Positions 11,136 through 20,970 of a stretch of DNA of 64,000 nucleotides are shown here, one piece after another. The position numbers were made by a program, and so were the translations under genes. The notes beneath the pieces are model-generated. The model was not told the DNA's origin and searched no databases. It saw nothing but the letters and a program-made list of their open reading frames with translations. The stretch is from Phytopythium helicoides (taxonomy: Eukaryota; Oomycota; Peronosporomycetes; Pythiales; Pythiaceae). The DNA lies in contig JANFNE010000009.1 in assembly GCA_024867545.1 (NCBI GenBank), positions 310,001-374,000 on the forward strand, written 5' to 3'. How positions within the stretch are numbered: the stretch's first letter is position 1; the number at the start of each line of letters is the position of its first letter.

Positions 11136-14100
11136 ATGTCGATCCACTTCAAGTTCAAGTCGGCCAAGGAGTTCGACACGGTCACGTTCCCGGGCACGGT
11201 GATCCGCGTGATCGACCTCAAGAAGGCGATTGTGGACAAGAAGAAGCTCAACAAGGGCCTGGACTTCGACCTGGTCATCACGGACGCGCAGAGCGGCAAG
11301 GTCTACGACGATGAGAACACGCAGCTGCCGCGCAACACGAGCGTCACGGTCAAGCGCATCCCCAGCCAGCACCCGGGCAGCGGGCTGCTGGCCCGCATGA
11401 AGGCCGAGGCCGCCGTCGCGCAGTCCTCACCGCCCGTCGCGCCCATGGCCGTGCCGTCCCCTGTCATGCCTATGCAGACCGGTCCAACGTGCGTTCTATT
11501 GGATTTTTCGTGTTTTGGGAGGATTGAACGATCAGCTGACTTGGAGAGCGTTCGGTGTTGTTCAGTGTGTCCGTCATGACGCTTAACCCCACCTCTGGGC
11601 CGGTATGTCCTGTTGTCGTCTTTGAGAGGAGAAGAAAAAAAAAAGCTAACACCCAGGAAAACTGACGTCGGGGGATTTGCCTGGCTTTGAAGGACGGAGC
11701 GCCAGCAGGAGCACAGACTATGGAGGACGAGCTAGCAGCGCTACAGTCGATCCACGAGCAAGCCGAGGATATGCGCGGCTCGAGGCTTGGCAACAAGACG
11801 TGGACGGCCTCTGGAGGCAGCAACGCCGACCGTGTGACCAACTACTACGCGGGGGGAGGCCGTGGGGGATTTGCCGGAGGCCGCGGCCCGGGCGGCCGCG
11901 GTGGTGAGTTTGGGATGATGGGAGGCCGAGGGGGAGGCCGCGGAGCTATGAATGGACCCATGGGGATGCATCAAGTGATGGGGAAGCCGCCGCCCAACTA
12001 TGTGTGCTACCGATGTGGTACGCCTGGCCACTATATTCAAAACTGCCCAACGAACGGGGATCCGGAGTTTGACCAGCACCGCGTGAAGAAGAAGACGGGC
12101 ATTCCGAAATCTTTCATGAAGGCGGTGTCGGACCCGAGCGAGATCCCCGTGGGCGTGGGGAAGACGGTCGTCAATGCGCCCTGGGGCGGGTTAGCCGTGA
12201 TAGAACCGCAGAATAAGAACTTCTCTAAATTAATGGCCAAGTCGGGCGGCTCGGCAACCCTTGACCAATTCATCTCGAACCCACCGGATCATTTGGCGTG
12301 TCCACTATGCAAGCGGCTCATGACGGACGCCGTGTTGATCCCGTGCTGTCAAGAGGTAAGACTTCATATTCTCGACCTGCAGTGATTTCACGATTTTTAA
12401 CGTTTCTCTTTTTTCCATGGCGCGATTTCTTTTTTTTTTCCTAGTCCGCTTGTGACGAGTGTCTTCGGTCGGCGCTCATCGAACGCAAGCTCACGTGTCC
12501 GCTCTGCAACACCGCTAACATGTCACCCGAGAAGCTGCTTCCTAACAAGGTGCTGCGAACTTCCGTCGACGAGTTTCTTCGCCGAGCACGCACGGAGCAG
12601 CAAGAGCGAGAAAAACTTGTCAAAGAGGCTGAGGAAAAGGCACTTGCCAAGCAGAAGGCCGAGATGGCTGTCACTACTGCAGCTCGACGAACGGGTGAGA
12701 GCGCAGACGCAGTGCTCGAAATCAAAAAGGGAAAGAAAGATGGAGACGGCGACGAAGATGAAGACGAGTTTGGCGGAGACATTTTTGGTTCAGGAGATGA
12801 GGCCGAAAACGACAACACACAAGACACACAATCCACATCGGCAGCTCCGCCATTACCACCGAGCGAACTCAAGTCTCCACCTCTTCCACCAACTCCAGCT
12901 CCAATTGACGGCCAGGGTCCACCTCCTCTCAAGGCCAGTGATGCTGGCTCCCTGTCAAATGTGGAGGGCGCTGCCGCTGGCGAAGCAGGAGGGGAAGTAT
13001 CCGTACCGATGGGTCAACAGCCCCCGCCGGGACAATTTGGCATGCCACCGGGAGGACCAGGAATGCCCGGATGGCCACACGGCCCACCGCCCGGTATGTG
13101 GTTCGATGGGCCACGACCTCCTGGGCCATGGTTTGATGGGCCACCAGGTCCTTGGTTCGATGGTCCGTTTCCGGGTCGTGGTGGCGGTCGCAACATGAAG
13201 GGTGGTCGTGGTGGTCGTGGTGGAGGTCCTCCTCCAGGTTTCTTTGGTGGCCCTGGCCCAGGATACTTTGGCCCACCGCCAGGTCACCCAGACTACTTTG
13301 GCCCGCCTGGTCCGTGGTTTAACGGAGATATGCCACCATTTAATGGGAATGGTTGGCCTGGTGGTCCTGACGACGACAAACGCCGATCAGAGGGGCGTGA
13401 CAAGGATGGCAAAGCAGAGCCTGCCGAAAAAAGTCGTCGAGGCCGAGGCCGGGGGCGTGACCGTGAGCGTGACCGTGAGCGCAGCAGGGAGCGAGAACGT
13501 GATCGAGCTCGTCGCAGTCGAAGCCGCAGTCGAAGCCGCAGCGGACGTCTTGCTCGCCATGGACGTTCTCGCAGTCGCAGCAATTCGCGTAGCCGTAAAG
13601 ATCGTGATGCCCGAGGTTCGACTTCGCGACCATCTCGTCGGTCACGCAGCAACAGCCGCAGCCGCCGCAATGGCAAGAGCTCGCGTGCAGCGTCGCCATC
13701 TAAGGGGGATGCCAAGAAGCGGTCGTCTGAGAAAGATTCCGACAAGAAGGACGACCGGAAGGATGACAAGAAGGACGACCGGAAGGATGACAAGAAGAAC
13801 GACAAGAAGGATGAAAAGAAGGACACAAAGAAGGAAGATGACAAGGAAAAGAAGCGCGAGAGTAGCCGCAAAGACGAAAAGAAGGAGTCTCGCAGCACCA
13901 CAGACGACCAGGATGTCAAATTGGACAAGGTTGCAGCTCCTGCAATTGATCTCGACTTCTTTGCTGCACCTCTTGATGAGGGCGAAAACACCAATGACAG
14001 TGATGCTGAGACTAAGAAGAAAGAGGAAAACAACAAGGATAGCCGCTCCCAGTCAGGCACGCCGAAGCGCGACTCGGATGGATCCGGGTATGCACAGAAG

Positions 14101-14844
14101 GCATTATCCAACTGGAAGAGCGAGGCTGGCGGGGACAAGTCTGACCGAAAGGAGTCGCCATCCCGTGCCCGCCGGTCATCACGTGAAAAAGACCGTCGTG
14201 GTTCTCGCAGAAGTCGTTCACGCTCGCGGTCAGCTTCTCGCCGCGACCGTCGATCTTCTCGAGATCGCGGAAACGACAAGGACAAGCGTGACCGTGAGAG
14301 AGACCGAGGTCGTGACCGGGATCGCGACCGCGACCGCGATCGAGACCGCGAGAGAGAACGCGAGAGAGAACGCGAGCGGGACAAGGACCGCAGCCGTGGT
14401 CGCGACAAGGATCGTGACCGTGACTCGCTCAAGCGTTCTCGGGAGGACGAGCCTGCATCCTCCAGCAAGCGGCAGTCGCGGGGCGGCGGCGACAGGGGCG
14501 GCTCTCGCACCGTGGCTCCCGCGTCCACTGCCTCCGGCGGAGGTCGTGACGGGAAGCGTCGCATTGAGGTCGAGAAGGGGGAGGGCGGCGAAGGCGAGAA
14601 GAAGTCGTCTCGCCGCCGCGGCTCTCGCGGAGGCCGGCGGAACGAGGAGCGCAAGCGCAACGAGGAGGCCCGCAAGCGCAACGAGGAGGCGCGCAAGAAG
14701 AGCGACGAGAGCCGCAAGAAGAGCGAGAAGAGCGAGGACAGCCGCAAGAAGCCCGAGGATAGCCGCAAGAAGACCGAGGAGAGCAAGAGCATCGGCGAGG
14801 CCAAGAAGCGGTCGGTGCTCGACCGGCTCGGCCCCGCCGTGTAG
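11136..14844 (+). CDS. RBBP6: RBBP6/Mpe1-type protein: DWNN, zinc knuckle, RING/U-box, RS-like tail
   Basis: Homologue of RBBP6 (yeast Mpe1), a subunit of the pre-mRNA cleavage/polyadenylation machinery and a RING-type E3 ligase. Exons 11136-11488, 11566-11602 (37 bp), 11693-12355 and 12445-14844 join in frame to 1150 aa. Residues 1-80 form the ubiquitin-like DWNN domain (MSIHFKFKSAKEFDTVTF). A CCHC knuckle, CYRCGTPGHYIQNC, follows Gly-rich sequence. The RING/U-box is split by the third intron: CPLCKRLMTDAVLIPCCQE then SACDECLRSALIERKLTCPLC. Beyond it are acidic and Pro/Gly-rich stretches (repeats of GPWFDGP type) and a long basic-acidic tail of RS, KDD and RD/RE dipeptides ending near VLDRLGP. 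Start 11136 is the ATG beginning the DWNN fold; an upstream in-frame ATG at 11100 would add 12 residues. The 3' junction of the 37-bp exon and the start at 11693 were chosen for frame. Confidence 0.93.
13741..13812 (+). repeat. 24-bp coding tandem repeat (Lys/Asp-rich)
   Basis: Three consecutive 24-bp units inside the RBBP6 tail, starting at 13741, 13765 and 13789. The first two are identical and encode DKKDDRKD; the third has diverged to DKKNDKKD. Length polymorphism by slippage is likely. Confidence 0.85.
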
Positions 14845-15363
14845 CCGCCCGCGTCCACCCATCTCGAGGCGAGCACCGCTGGCAGAATATCAGACGCGAT
14901 GCAAGCCTGACCAGCCGGTTGATGCTCCGCCACCCGTGCAGATGTAGCCACCCAGCATCATTGAGATGGGTACAGCACAATCCCATCCGTTCCGTCTGAG
15001 ACTGAATCGAAACCGTTGCAACTTCAACTTGACTTCTATCAGAACGTGCTGCTCGGAGCTCGTTCTTTCTTTCTTCCGCCTTCCTGCGGTGCCGGGTGGC
15101 ACCGCATTTTCCAGCACCGCTGGCGCCACCTTCCGCCGCTCTGGCGTCCGCTCCTGCGCAGGAAAAGCGGTGCTTGGCGTCGTCACGGCCTCAACATGCG
15201 AAGCCGGCAGCCGATCCACGGACCGTTTTCCCCCAGCCCCGTTTCTCAATTCCGTCGCTATCATATCTCGCAGGTCCCTTCTCTATACCTCCCTCTCTCT
15301 TCCTCCACATCTCCGCCCCGCAATCGCAGCAGGTTATCCATTCTCAAAGGTTTATCCACCGGC
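14845..15363. other. Intergenic: RBBP6 3' flank and ankyrin-gene upstream region
   Basis: No gene supported. The right half is pyrimidine-rich (15270-15330) and ends in an initiator-like CCATTCTCAAAG at 15338-15349, 15-26 bp upstream of the ankyrin-gene start. Confidence 0.5.
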
Positions 15364-16338
15364 ATGCGAAACGCCGACTCTGCTATGATACCATCGGCCG
15401 AGCGAAAATGGAAGCGGCCGGCGCAGATGACGCTTCCCGCCGGCGCCGCCAGCGCTCCGGCGGCTCACGGCTCACTCTCCAACCGCCGCCCGCAGCCGCA
15501 GATGGCGCCCGCCGAGCCGTCGCCAGCCGCGCGCGCCGTCTGCGAGCGCTTCGGCGCCGGCGGCGCGCAGCCTGTTGTGGCGCTGGTCGGCGCCTTTCTC
15601 GACGCGTCGCCGCGCTGGTCGCTCATGCGCGCGGCGCTCGCGGGGCTGCCGCTGCTCGTGCGCAGGCTCAGCGCGCAGCGGCCTGAGCCCTTTGACGGCG
15701 TCTGCGCCGAGGCCATGGACGCTGCGGCCGAGTTTGGACACCTCGAGATCGTCCAGTGGCTGCACGTGCACCGGACCGAGGGCTGTACGACGGATGCTAT
15801 GGACATGGCGGCGGCCAACGGACACCTGCGTGTGGTGCAGTGGCTGCATGCGAACCGCAGCGAGGGATGCACCACCAACGCCATGGACTTTGCGGCCATG
15901 AACGGACACCTGCACGTCGTGCGCTGGCTGCACGAGCACCGCGGAGAGGGCTGCACGCGAGACGCCATGAACAACGCGGCATCGAGAGGACACCTGGACG
16001 TCATGCGCTGGCTGCACGCGAATCGAGACGAGGGATGCTCCAAGACGGCGCTGCTGAACGCCGTGCGAGCGGGACACCGACCTGTGGCGCGCTGGCTGCT
16101 GCTGCACCAGCGGCGGCTCTGCGGCGCGAGGCAGCTGCTGCACTACTACAAGACGCGCAGGGAGCCGCGAGCGCTCGCCGACTGGCTGTTTAGCCACTCG
16201 TACCTGCGCATGATGCTGGTGGACGAGAACGAGGAAGATGACGAGGAGGAGGAGCAAGCCAAGGTCGTGTACGACGAGCAGCTGCGCGCGCTCGTGCGCG
16301 AGGCGTTCGACCGGCGGCCCCCGATCGCCGCACACTAA
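15364..16338 (+). CDS. Oomycete-type ankyrin-like repeat protein (copy 1)
   Basis: 324 aa, single exon. After a Pro/Ala-rich N terminus come at least five tandem units of about 33 residues with the pattern AMDxAAxxGHLxVVxWLHxxR and EGCTxxA (for example GHLEIVQWLHVHRTEGCTTD and GHLRVVQWLHANRSEGCTTN). This is a divergent ankyrin repeat common in oomycetes, presumed to bind other proteins; no partner can be named. The C terminus has an acidic run (NEEDDEEEEQ). Possible starts are ATG 15364, 15385 and 15502. The first is used because an initiator-like site lies at 15338; the paralogue aligns best from 15502 (AVCERFG versus AVCGARR). The stop is 54 bp from that of the convergent paralogue at 16393. 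The repeats could be collapsed or expanded between strains. Confidence 0.82.
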   Translation: MRNADSAMIPSAERKWKRPAQMTLPAGAASAPAAHGSLSNRRPQPQMAPAEPSPAARAVCERFGAGGAQPVVALVGAFLDASPRWSLMRAALAGLPLLVRRLSAQRPEPFDGVCAEAMDAAAEFGHLEIVQWLHVHRTEGCTTDAMDMAAANGHLRVVQWLHANRSEGCTTNAMDFAAMNGHLHVVRWLHEHRGEGCTRDAMNNAASRGHLDVMRWLHANRDEGCSKTALLNAVRAGHRPVARWLLLHQRRLCGARQLLHYYKTRREPRALADWLFSHSYLRMMLVDENEEDDEEEEQAKVVYDEQLRALVREAFDRRPPIAAH

Positions 16339-16392
16339 CGACAGCTCTTCAAACTACTCCACATGTATTCCCCGTCACATTCGGAAGCTAGC

Positions 16393-17166
16393 CTACAAGT
16401 TGTCGTGCACGGTCATGTGCACCCGCCGCCGCAGTTCCCGGACCTCGAGGCTCACGGCGTCGCCCTCTGGCCGCAGGAAGCGCCGGTCGTCCAGCCACTT
16501 GGCGAGCTCGAGGTGTCCGAAGGCCCTCGCCGCGGCTGCCGCGGCGACCACGCAGCCCTCCTGCCGGAACTGCAGCAGCCAGCGCGCGACGTGCGCGTGG
16601 CCGTTGGCGCTCGCGGCCACGAGCGCGTGGTCGCTGCAGCCTTCGTCGCGGTGCGTGTGGAGCCACCGGACGACGGCGATGTGTCCGCGCGCGGCCGCCC
16701 AGTCCATGGCCGACGATGTCGCACCTTCACATCGGTGGCGATGCAGGAAGCGCACGACGTCGAGGTGTCCGCCCCAGGCCGCCGCATCCAAGGCGTCGCT
16801 CGTGCAGCCCTCGCCTCGGTGGTCATGCAGGAACTGCACGACATGCAGGTGGCCGTTGGCGGCCGCCATGTCCATTGCGGCAGTCGTGCAGCCCTCGTCG
16901 CGGTGCTCGTGCAGCCAGCGGACGACCTCGAGGTGGCCGAACTCGGCCGCCAGGTCCATGGCGTCCTCGGCCGCAATGCTCCCGCGGCGCTCGCATCCGC
17001 TGCGCTGCGCCACGAGCGCCGCCAGCCCCATGGCCGCCGCGTCCGCCAGCGACCAGAAGCGCGACACGTCGTAGAAGTCGTGCACCAGCGCCGCCAACTC
17101 GCTCGGGAGCCGCCGCGCGCCGCACACCGCGCGCACCGCTGGCGCCAGCGGGGCCTGCGACTGCAT
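16393..17166 (-). CDS. Oomycete-type ankyrin-like repeat protein (copy 2)
   Basis: 257 aa, single exon, convergent with copy 1. It begins MQSQAPLAPAVRAVCGARR. There are six repeat units of the same kind (GHLEVVRWLHEHRDEGCTTA, GHLHVVQFLHDHRGEGCTSD, GHLDVVRFLHRHRCEGATSS, GHIAVVRWLHTHRDEGCSDH and two weaker ones). It lacks the acidic C terminus of copy 1 and ends with a short basic helix (LRRRVHMTVHDNL). The start at 17166 is preferred over 17220 because the upstream stretch is compositionally odd and copy 1 aligns from AVC. Function unknown beyond protein binding. Confidence 0.82.
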   Translation of the reverse strand: MQSQAPLAPAVRAVCGARRLPSELAALVHDFYDVSRFWSLADAAAMGLAALVAQRSGCERRGSIAAEDAMDLAAEFGHLEVVRWLHEHRDEGCTTAAMDMAAANGHLHVVQFLHDHRGEGCTSDALDAAAWGGHLDVVRFLHRHRCEGATSSAMDWAAARGHIAVVRWLHTHRDEGCSDHALVAASANGHAHVARWLLQFRQEGCVVAAAAAARAFGHLELAKWLDDRRFLRPEGDAVSLEVRELRRRVHMTVHDNL

Positions 17167-17422
17167 GCGGGATCTTCTCCTTCCTCTTCTCTGCCAGGAG
17201 GAGCGAGGCCCACTCTCCATCCGGCCCAGCAGCAGCGCGCGCGCTGCACATCCCGCGGCAGCTCCCCATGCGTTCCAGCCGGCCGCGATGGATGGGCAGT
17301 CTCCACAATTTGCTATGGATTTTATATTTATATAGTTGGAAGTTGTAGAACGTGCGAAATAACCTTTTTAAATGAATAAGTTGAACTGATATGGTGACGA
17401 TACCGCGAAGGGGTGCGGCCAG

Positions 17423-18220
17423 TCAACTCCCTGCTAATTTCCAATCAACGCCGTCATGCTGCCCGACTTGCACTGAGAGCACGTTGACCTCATGGTACCC
17501 AGCAATAGAATGTAGCACACCACTGGTCACGGAGTTCGTCGACGTTGTGCTCGCTGAGCTCGCGCCGCCAAATACAGCTACACGACCACCTTCCGCAGTG
17601 GACGATCCCACCGACACGACAATGTCGCGCTTGACACCAACACACCGCCGCTCGTCTTCGAGCTCGTGCCACTCGATACATGCATCGTGGTGCCAGCAGT
17701 CGAAGAGCTTGCACCGCCCGACACACTCACGTCGCTGCCGATCGATCCTGCGCTGCCAGACACCGACAAAGACCTGCCAGTGACGACAGACGCAGAGCTG
17801 CTCGCGCCGCCAGAGAAAGTCACGTTTCTTCCAGACAGGCCGCCAGAGCCGCCAGACACGCTCACCACGTCGCCAGAAGCAGTCGTGGACGCACCCGACG
17901 AGATCGATACCGACCCGGACGCACCGCCAGATGTAGAGCCACTTGAAACACGCACGACGCCACGCCACACACGGCGCAAGACACACACACGTCGCTGCCG
18001 AAAACACCCGATCCACTCGACAACGACACGGAACCGGCCATAGACGCCGACGTGCCAGACGACACACGGACCGACCCGCTGCCGCTGCTTGTGCTCGCAG
18101 AATATCGCCCGACACCACCGTCACATCGCCCGACGATGAGCTTGCGGACGTGCCACTGCCGACCAGCGAAGCTCCGCTCGGACCCGTCGACGTCGTCGCG
18201 CTGCCGCTCATCACTTCCAC
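17423..18220 (-). pseudogene. Frameshifted Ser/Gly-repeat protein relic
   Basis: On the minus strand a repeating Ser/Gly/Thr-rich sequence (units like VSSGTSASMAGSVSLSSGSG, VSISSGASTTASGDVVSVSG, VSGGASSSTAGTTMHVSSG) continues through the block but hops frame three times: near 18095-18110 (after GDVTVVSGDI), near 17960-18000 (after VFGSDVCVS) and near 17630-17650 (after GGVLVSS, resuming at IVVSVGSSTAEGGRVAVF). The last frame ends with HEVNVLSVQVGQHDGVDWKLAGS and a stop at 17423. No N terminus or signal peptide is left, and the channel gene starts 165 bp beyond. The beta-strand-like repeat suggests an extracellular or cell-wall protein (inference). Sequencing errors could create frameshifts, but three in 0.5 kb make a decayed gene more likely. 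Confidence 0.65.
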
Positions 18221-18385
18221 ATCCTGTCGGGTTCCTCGGCCTTCACCTTCGTCCAAAATGACGAGCCAATGTGCGCGACCAATGGGTTCAGCCTTTGTCG
18301 ACTGTTTCTCTCTTCGAGGGGTCGGCTCATAGATCGCAGCGACCCACCCCACCTGTTGCCAGTGGATCTTTAGAGGTCGCGAGCG

Positions 18386-20782
18386 ATGGCGACGACCAAC
18401 AAGGCGGCGGCGACGCGGCCGGCGCTCGAGCTGCAGCTGCGCGATGAGGACGACGATCTGTGGCAGACGCTGGAGGACGAGGCCTTCAACCAGGCGACGG
18501 CCGCCATCATGTGAGCGGCGCTGGGGCTTGCGACTTGCTGATGGGAATGGGAAACTGACGAGCGCGCAGCTCCAACGCGCAGCAGGGGCTCGCGGGGCTC
18601 GAGACGCCGCGCATCCGCAGGAAGAGCGACGGAGCCACGCTGCTGCACGTCTTCGCGGCGAGCGGCGAGTGCAGAGAGCTGCTCGCCTTCCTCGTGCGCT
18701 CCGGTGTCGACGTGGACGCCGCGGTGCGATCTTCGCAATTGCTTCAACTTGAAAGGAGGTCTGCTGACAAAGAGAGTTTTGCAGGACAATGCTGGGTGGA
18801 CGCCGCTGATGGAGGCTATTCATGCGGGCCAGACGGGGAACGCGGCTGCTCTGCTTGCCAACAAGGCCACGAGGGATCTCGGCCCGTCGCCAGAGCTGTC
18901 CCCGCTGCATGTGGCAGTGCGCTCGGGCAACGCCGAAACGGTCGCGTGGCTGCTGGAGCGAGCGACGGGCGAGCATGCCATTCAGTGGGACGCCGAGCTC
19001 TTCCGGCTCGTGCTCGACAAGACGCCTGCGGCGGCGATGCAGTATCTTGACCAGTTTGCGACCGAGCAGCCCGTAACGCTCGCAGGCTCTGCTCGCAGCC
19101 ACAAGAGCGATCGAAACCGCGTCGTCGCAGTCAAATACCGAGAGCTCCGCAAGCTCTACGGTGAGCCTCACGTCAAGGTGGACGACTCGGCATTGGGTAT
19201 CGTCGTTATGAGTGGGGAGCGCGGCAAGCATGTGCTCCCGCACCGAGTGTTCCGGTACATTATGCGAGCCAAGTGGAACTCGTTCGCCAAGAGGTCGTTT
19301 CGCCAGCAGTTTGTGATCTACTGCGCGTTTGTGATCGCCTACTACTTCCCGACTATCTGCGCCAATCCAGAGTGGATCCACCTCAGCACCTTCCTCGATT
19401 ACATGGTGCTTTTCATGCGCATATCGGCGTGGCTCTGTGCGCTCTACCTCCTAGCTCGCATTGAGTATCCGGAGCTTCGGGACCAAGGAGCTCGAGCCTA
19501 CTTCAGCACGCTCTGGAATCTGCTCAACGCCATTTCGTACTCTGCCGCTCTCGTGACCATGCCGCTCGAGTTCATTTCGCCTCTCGCCGACATCCGCGAC
19601 AGCTTGTTGGCGCTACTGACTGTCGCCATGTGGGTCAACATGCTCCAGTTCCTCCAAATGTCAACGACTAGCGGGTTGCTGCTCACCATGATGACGCGCA
19701 TGATTCGAGACATCTACCAGTTCCTCATCATGTACGCAGTCTTCCTCCTTGGTTTTACTGGCGCCTTTTACATCATGCTCCGAGGAGAGCTTGGCTTCGA
19801 GAATTTTTTCAACGCCTTCCTCTCCGTCTTCCTGATGCTCTACGGTAACATCAACTACGACGTGGTGCTCAACCATGGCAGCGGGTGGAAGCGGTACACG
19901 GCACACGGGCTGCTCATCTCGTACCTTGTTGGCGCCGTCACCGTGCTGCTCAATATTCTAATTGCCATGATGGCCACGACGTATTCGGATGTGTGGGCCT
20001 CAGCAGAGGAAGAAACAATGCGAGGTCATGCTCTTGGCCTGCTGCGAATGGAAAAAGCGCTGTCTCATCATAATCGCGAGCTGGTTTACAAGTGGCAGCT
20101 AGAGCGAGAGCCGTCGACAACTGGCCCCATCAAGGAAGACATCACGCGCGATATGGAAAACGTCATCAGCTTCATCAGCACGCGCAGCAGTAGCGTCGGG
20201 GAGATGCTTGCATCCCGACTAGAACAGAAGAAGGAAATGCTCGCCGATATTACTGACAAGGTCCGTGCACTATCACCCCGGATGTCAGAAGCCAAGAAAG
20301 CATTTAATACGGCCGTGGAAACCAGCCCAACGCTATCGGCCGTGCGTCCAATGATGCAAGCAGGAGCAGCTTCATTCCGTGCGCGAGCTGCAAACTTCGC
20401 TCCACCCAATCTCGACGCGATGAAGGAGGCTTTATACGTCAAGTCAGCTTTTGATGTTGACGAAAATCTGCACATCGACCCCTCGATGATGGCAAAAGCC
20501 GAAAAGCTCGCACCACTCGAAGATGGCGTGCGCTTCGAGAGGGCTGTGGATAAGCACATCGACAGCACCGCAAACTCGGAGAGCGAGAAGAAGGTCGTTA
20601 CTGAGCTAAAGGCTCAAGTCGACCATCTCGCTGCCGTCGCCAAGGAGCTTCAGGCTCAGCAGCGAAAGTTGATGCAGATCAACAATCTTCAGACCCAGCG
20701 TGCAAGCTTGGCGAGGTACTACACTCCTCCTGATGGTGCTGGGCCCGCTACTGGCGGGAGTGCAGCTCCACAGGCCGTATAG
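18386..20782 (+). CDS. Ankyrin-containing TRP-like ion channel
   Basis: 758 aa. Exons 18386-18510, 18570-18723 and 18785-20782 join in frame. The N terminus carries ankyrin repeats: GATLLHVFAASGECRELLAF, NAGWTPLMEAIHAGQTGNAA, LSPLHVAVRSGNAETVAWLL. Six or seven hydrophobic segments follow, between about residues 285 and 510 (among them FVIYCAFVIAYYFPTICA, VLFMRISAWLCALYLLARI, LLALLTVAMWVNMLQFL, FLIMYAVFLLGFTGAFYIML). The pore-like stretch NFFNAFLSVFLMLYGNINYD precedes the last helix VGAVTVLLNILIAMMATTY. This is the ion-transport fold of TRP/polycystin-type cation channels with cytosolic ankyrins. A long C-terminal tail ends in a short coiled coil (VVTELKAQVDHLAAVAKELQ), a likely tetramerisation element. 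Ion selectivity cannot be read from the sequence. Confidence 0.85.
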
Positions 20783-20970
20783 ACCAAGTGTAGTGGATTT
20801 GTAGCACACACGATAGCTGAGAAAGCTGGAGGAATTACATGCCGTCAAGGAATGCAACTTAAGTAGCCATGAGTTGCCATGAAAGATCGCGAGCGAATCG
20901 TCGCGACGGTCGGACTCTGACTCGAACGCATTTCGAGCATCGAGTCTCACGTTGCGCCACCATATTTGCC

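Noticed and set aside
13202..14947. Long alternative frames on both strands over the RBBP6 tail (also 13293-14951 minus)
   Set aside because: Produced by the RS/RD-repeat codon pattern; only the frame continuous with DWNN, zinc knuckle and RING is real.
15472..16335. Antisense frames over ankyrin copy 1, and plus frames over copy 2
   Set aside because: Shadows of GC-rich repeat genes, without recognisable domains.
17423..19381. Minus-strand open frame of 652 codons
   Set aside because: Most of it is antisense of the channel gene; only the portion below about 18220 carries the Ser/Gly-repeat relic, and that in several frames.
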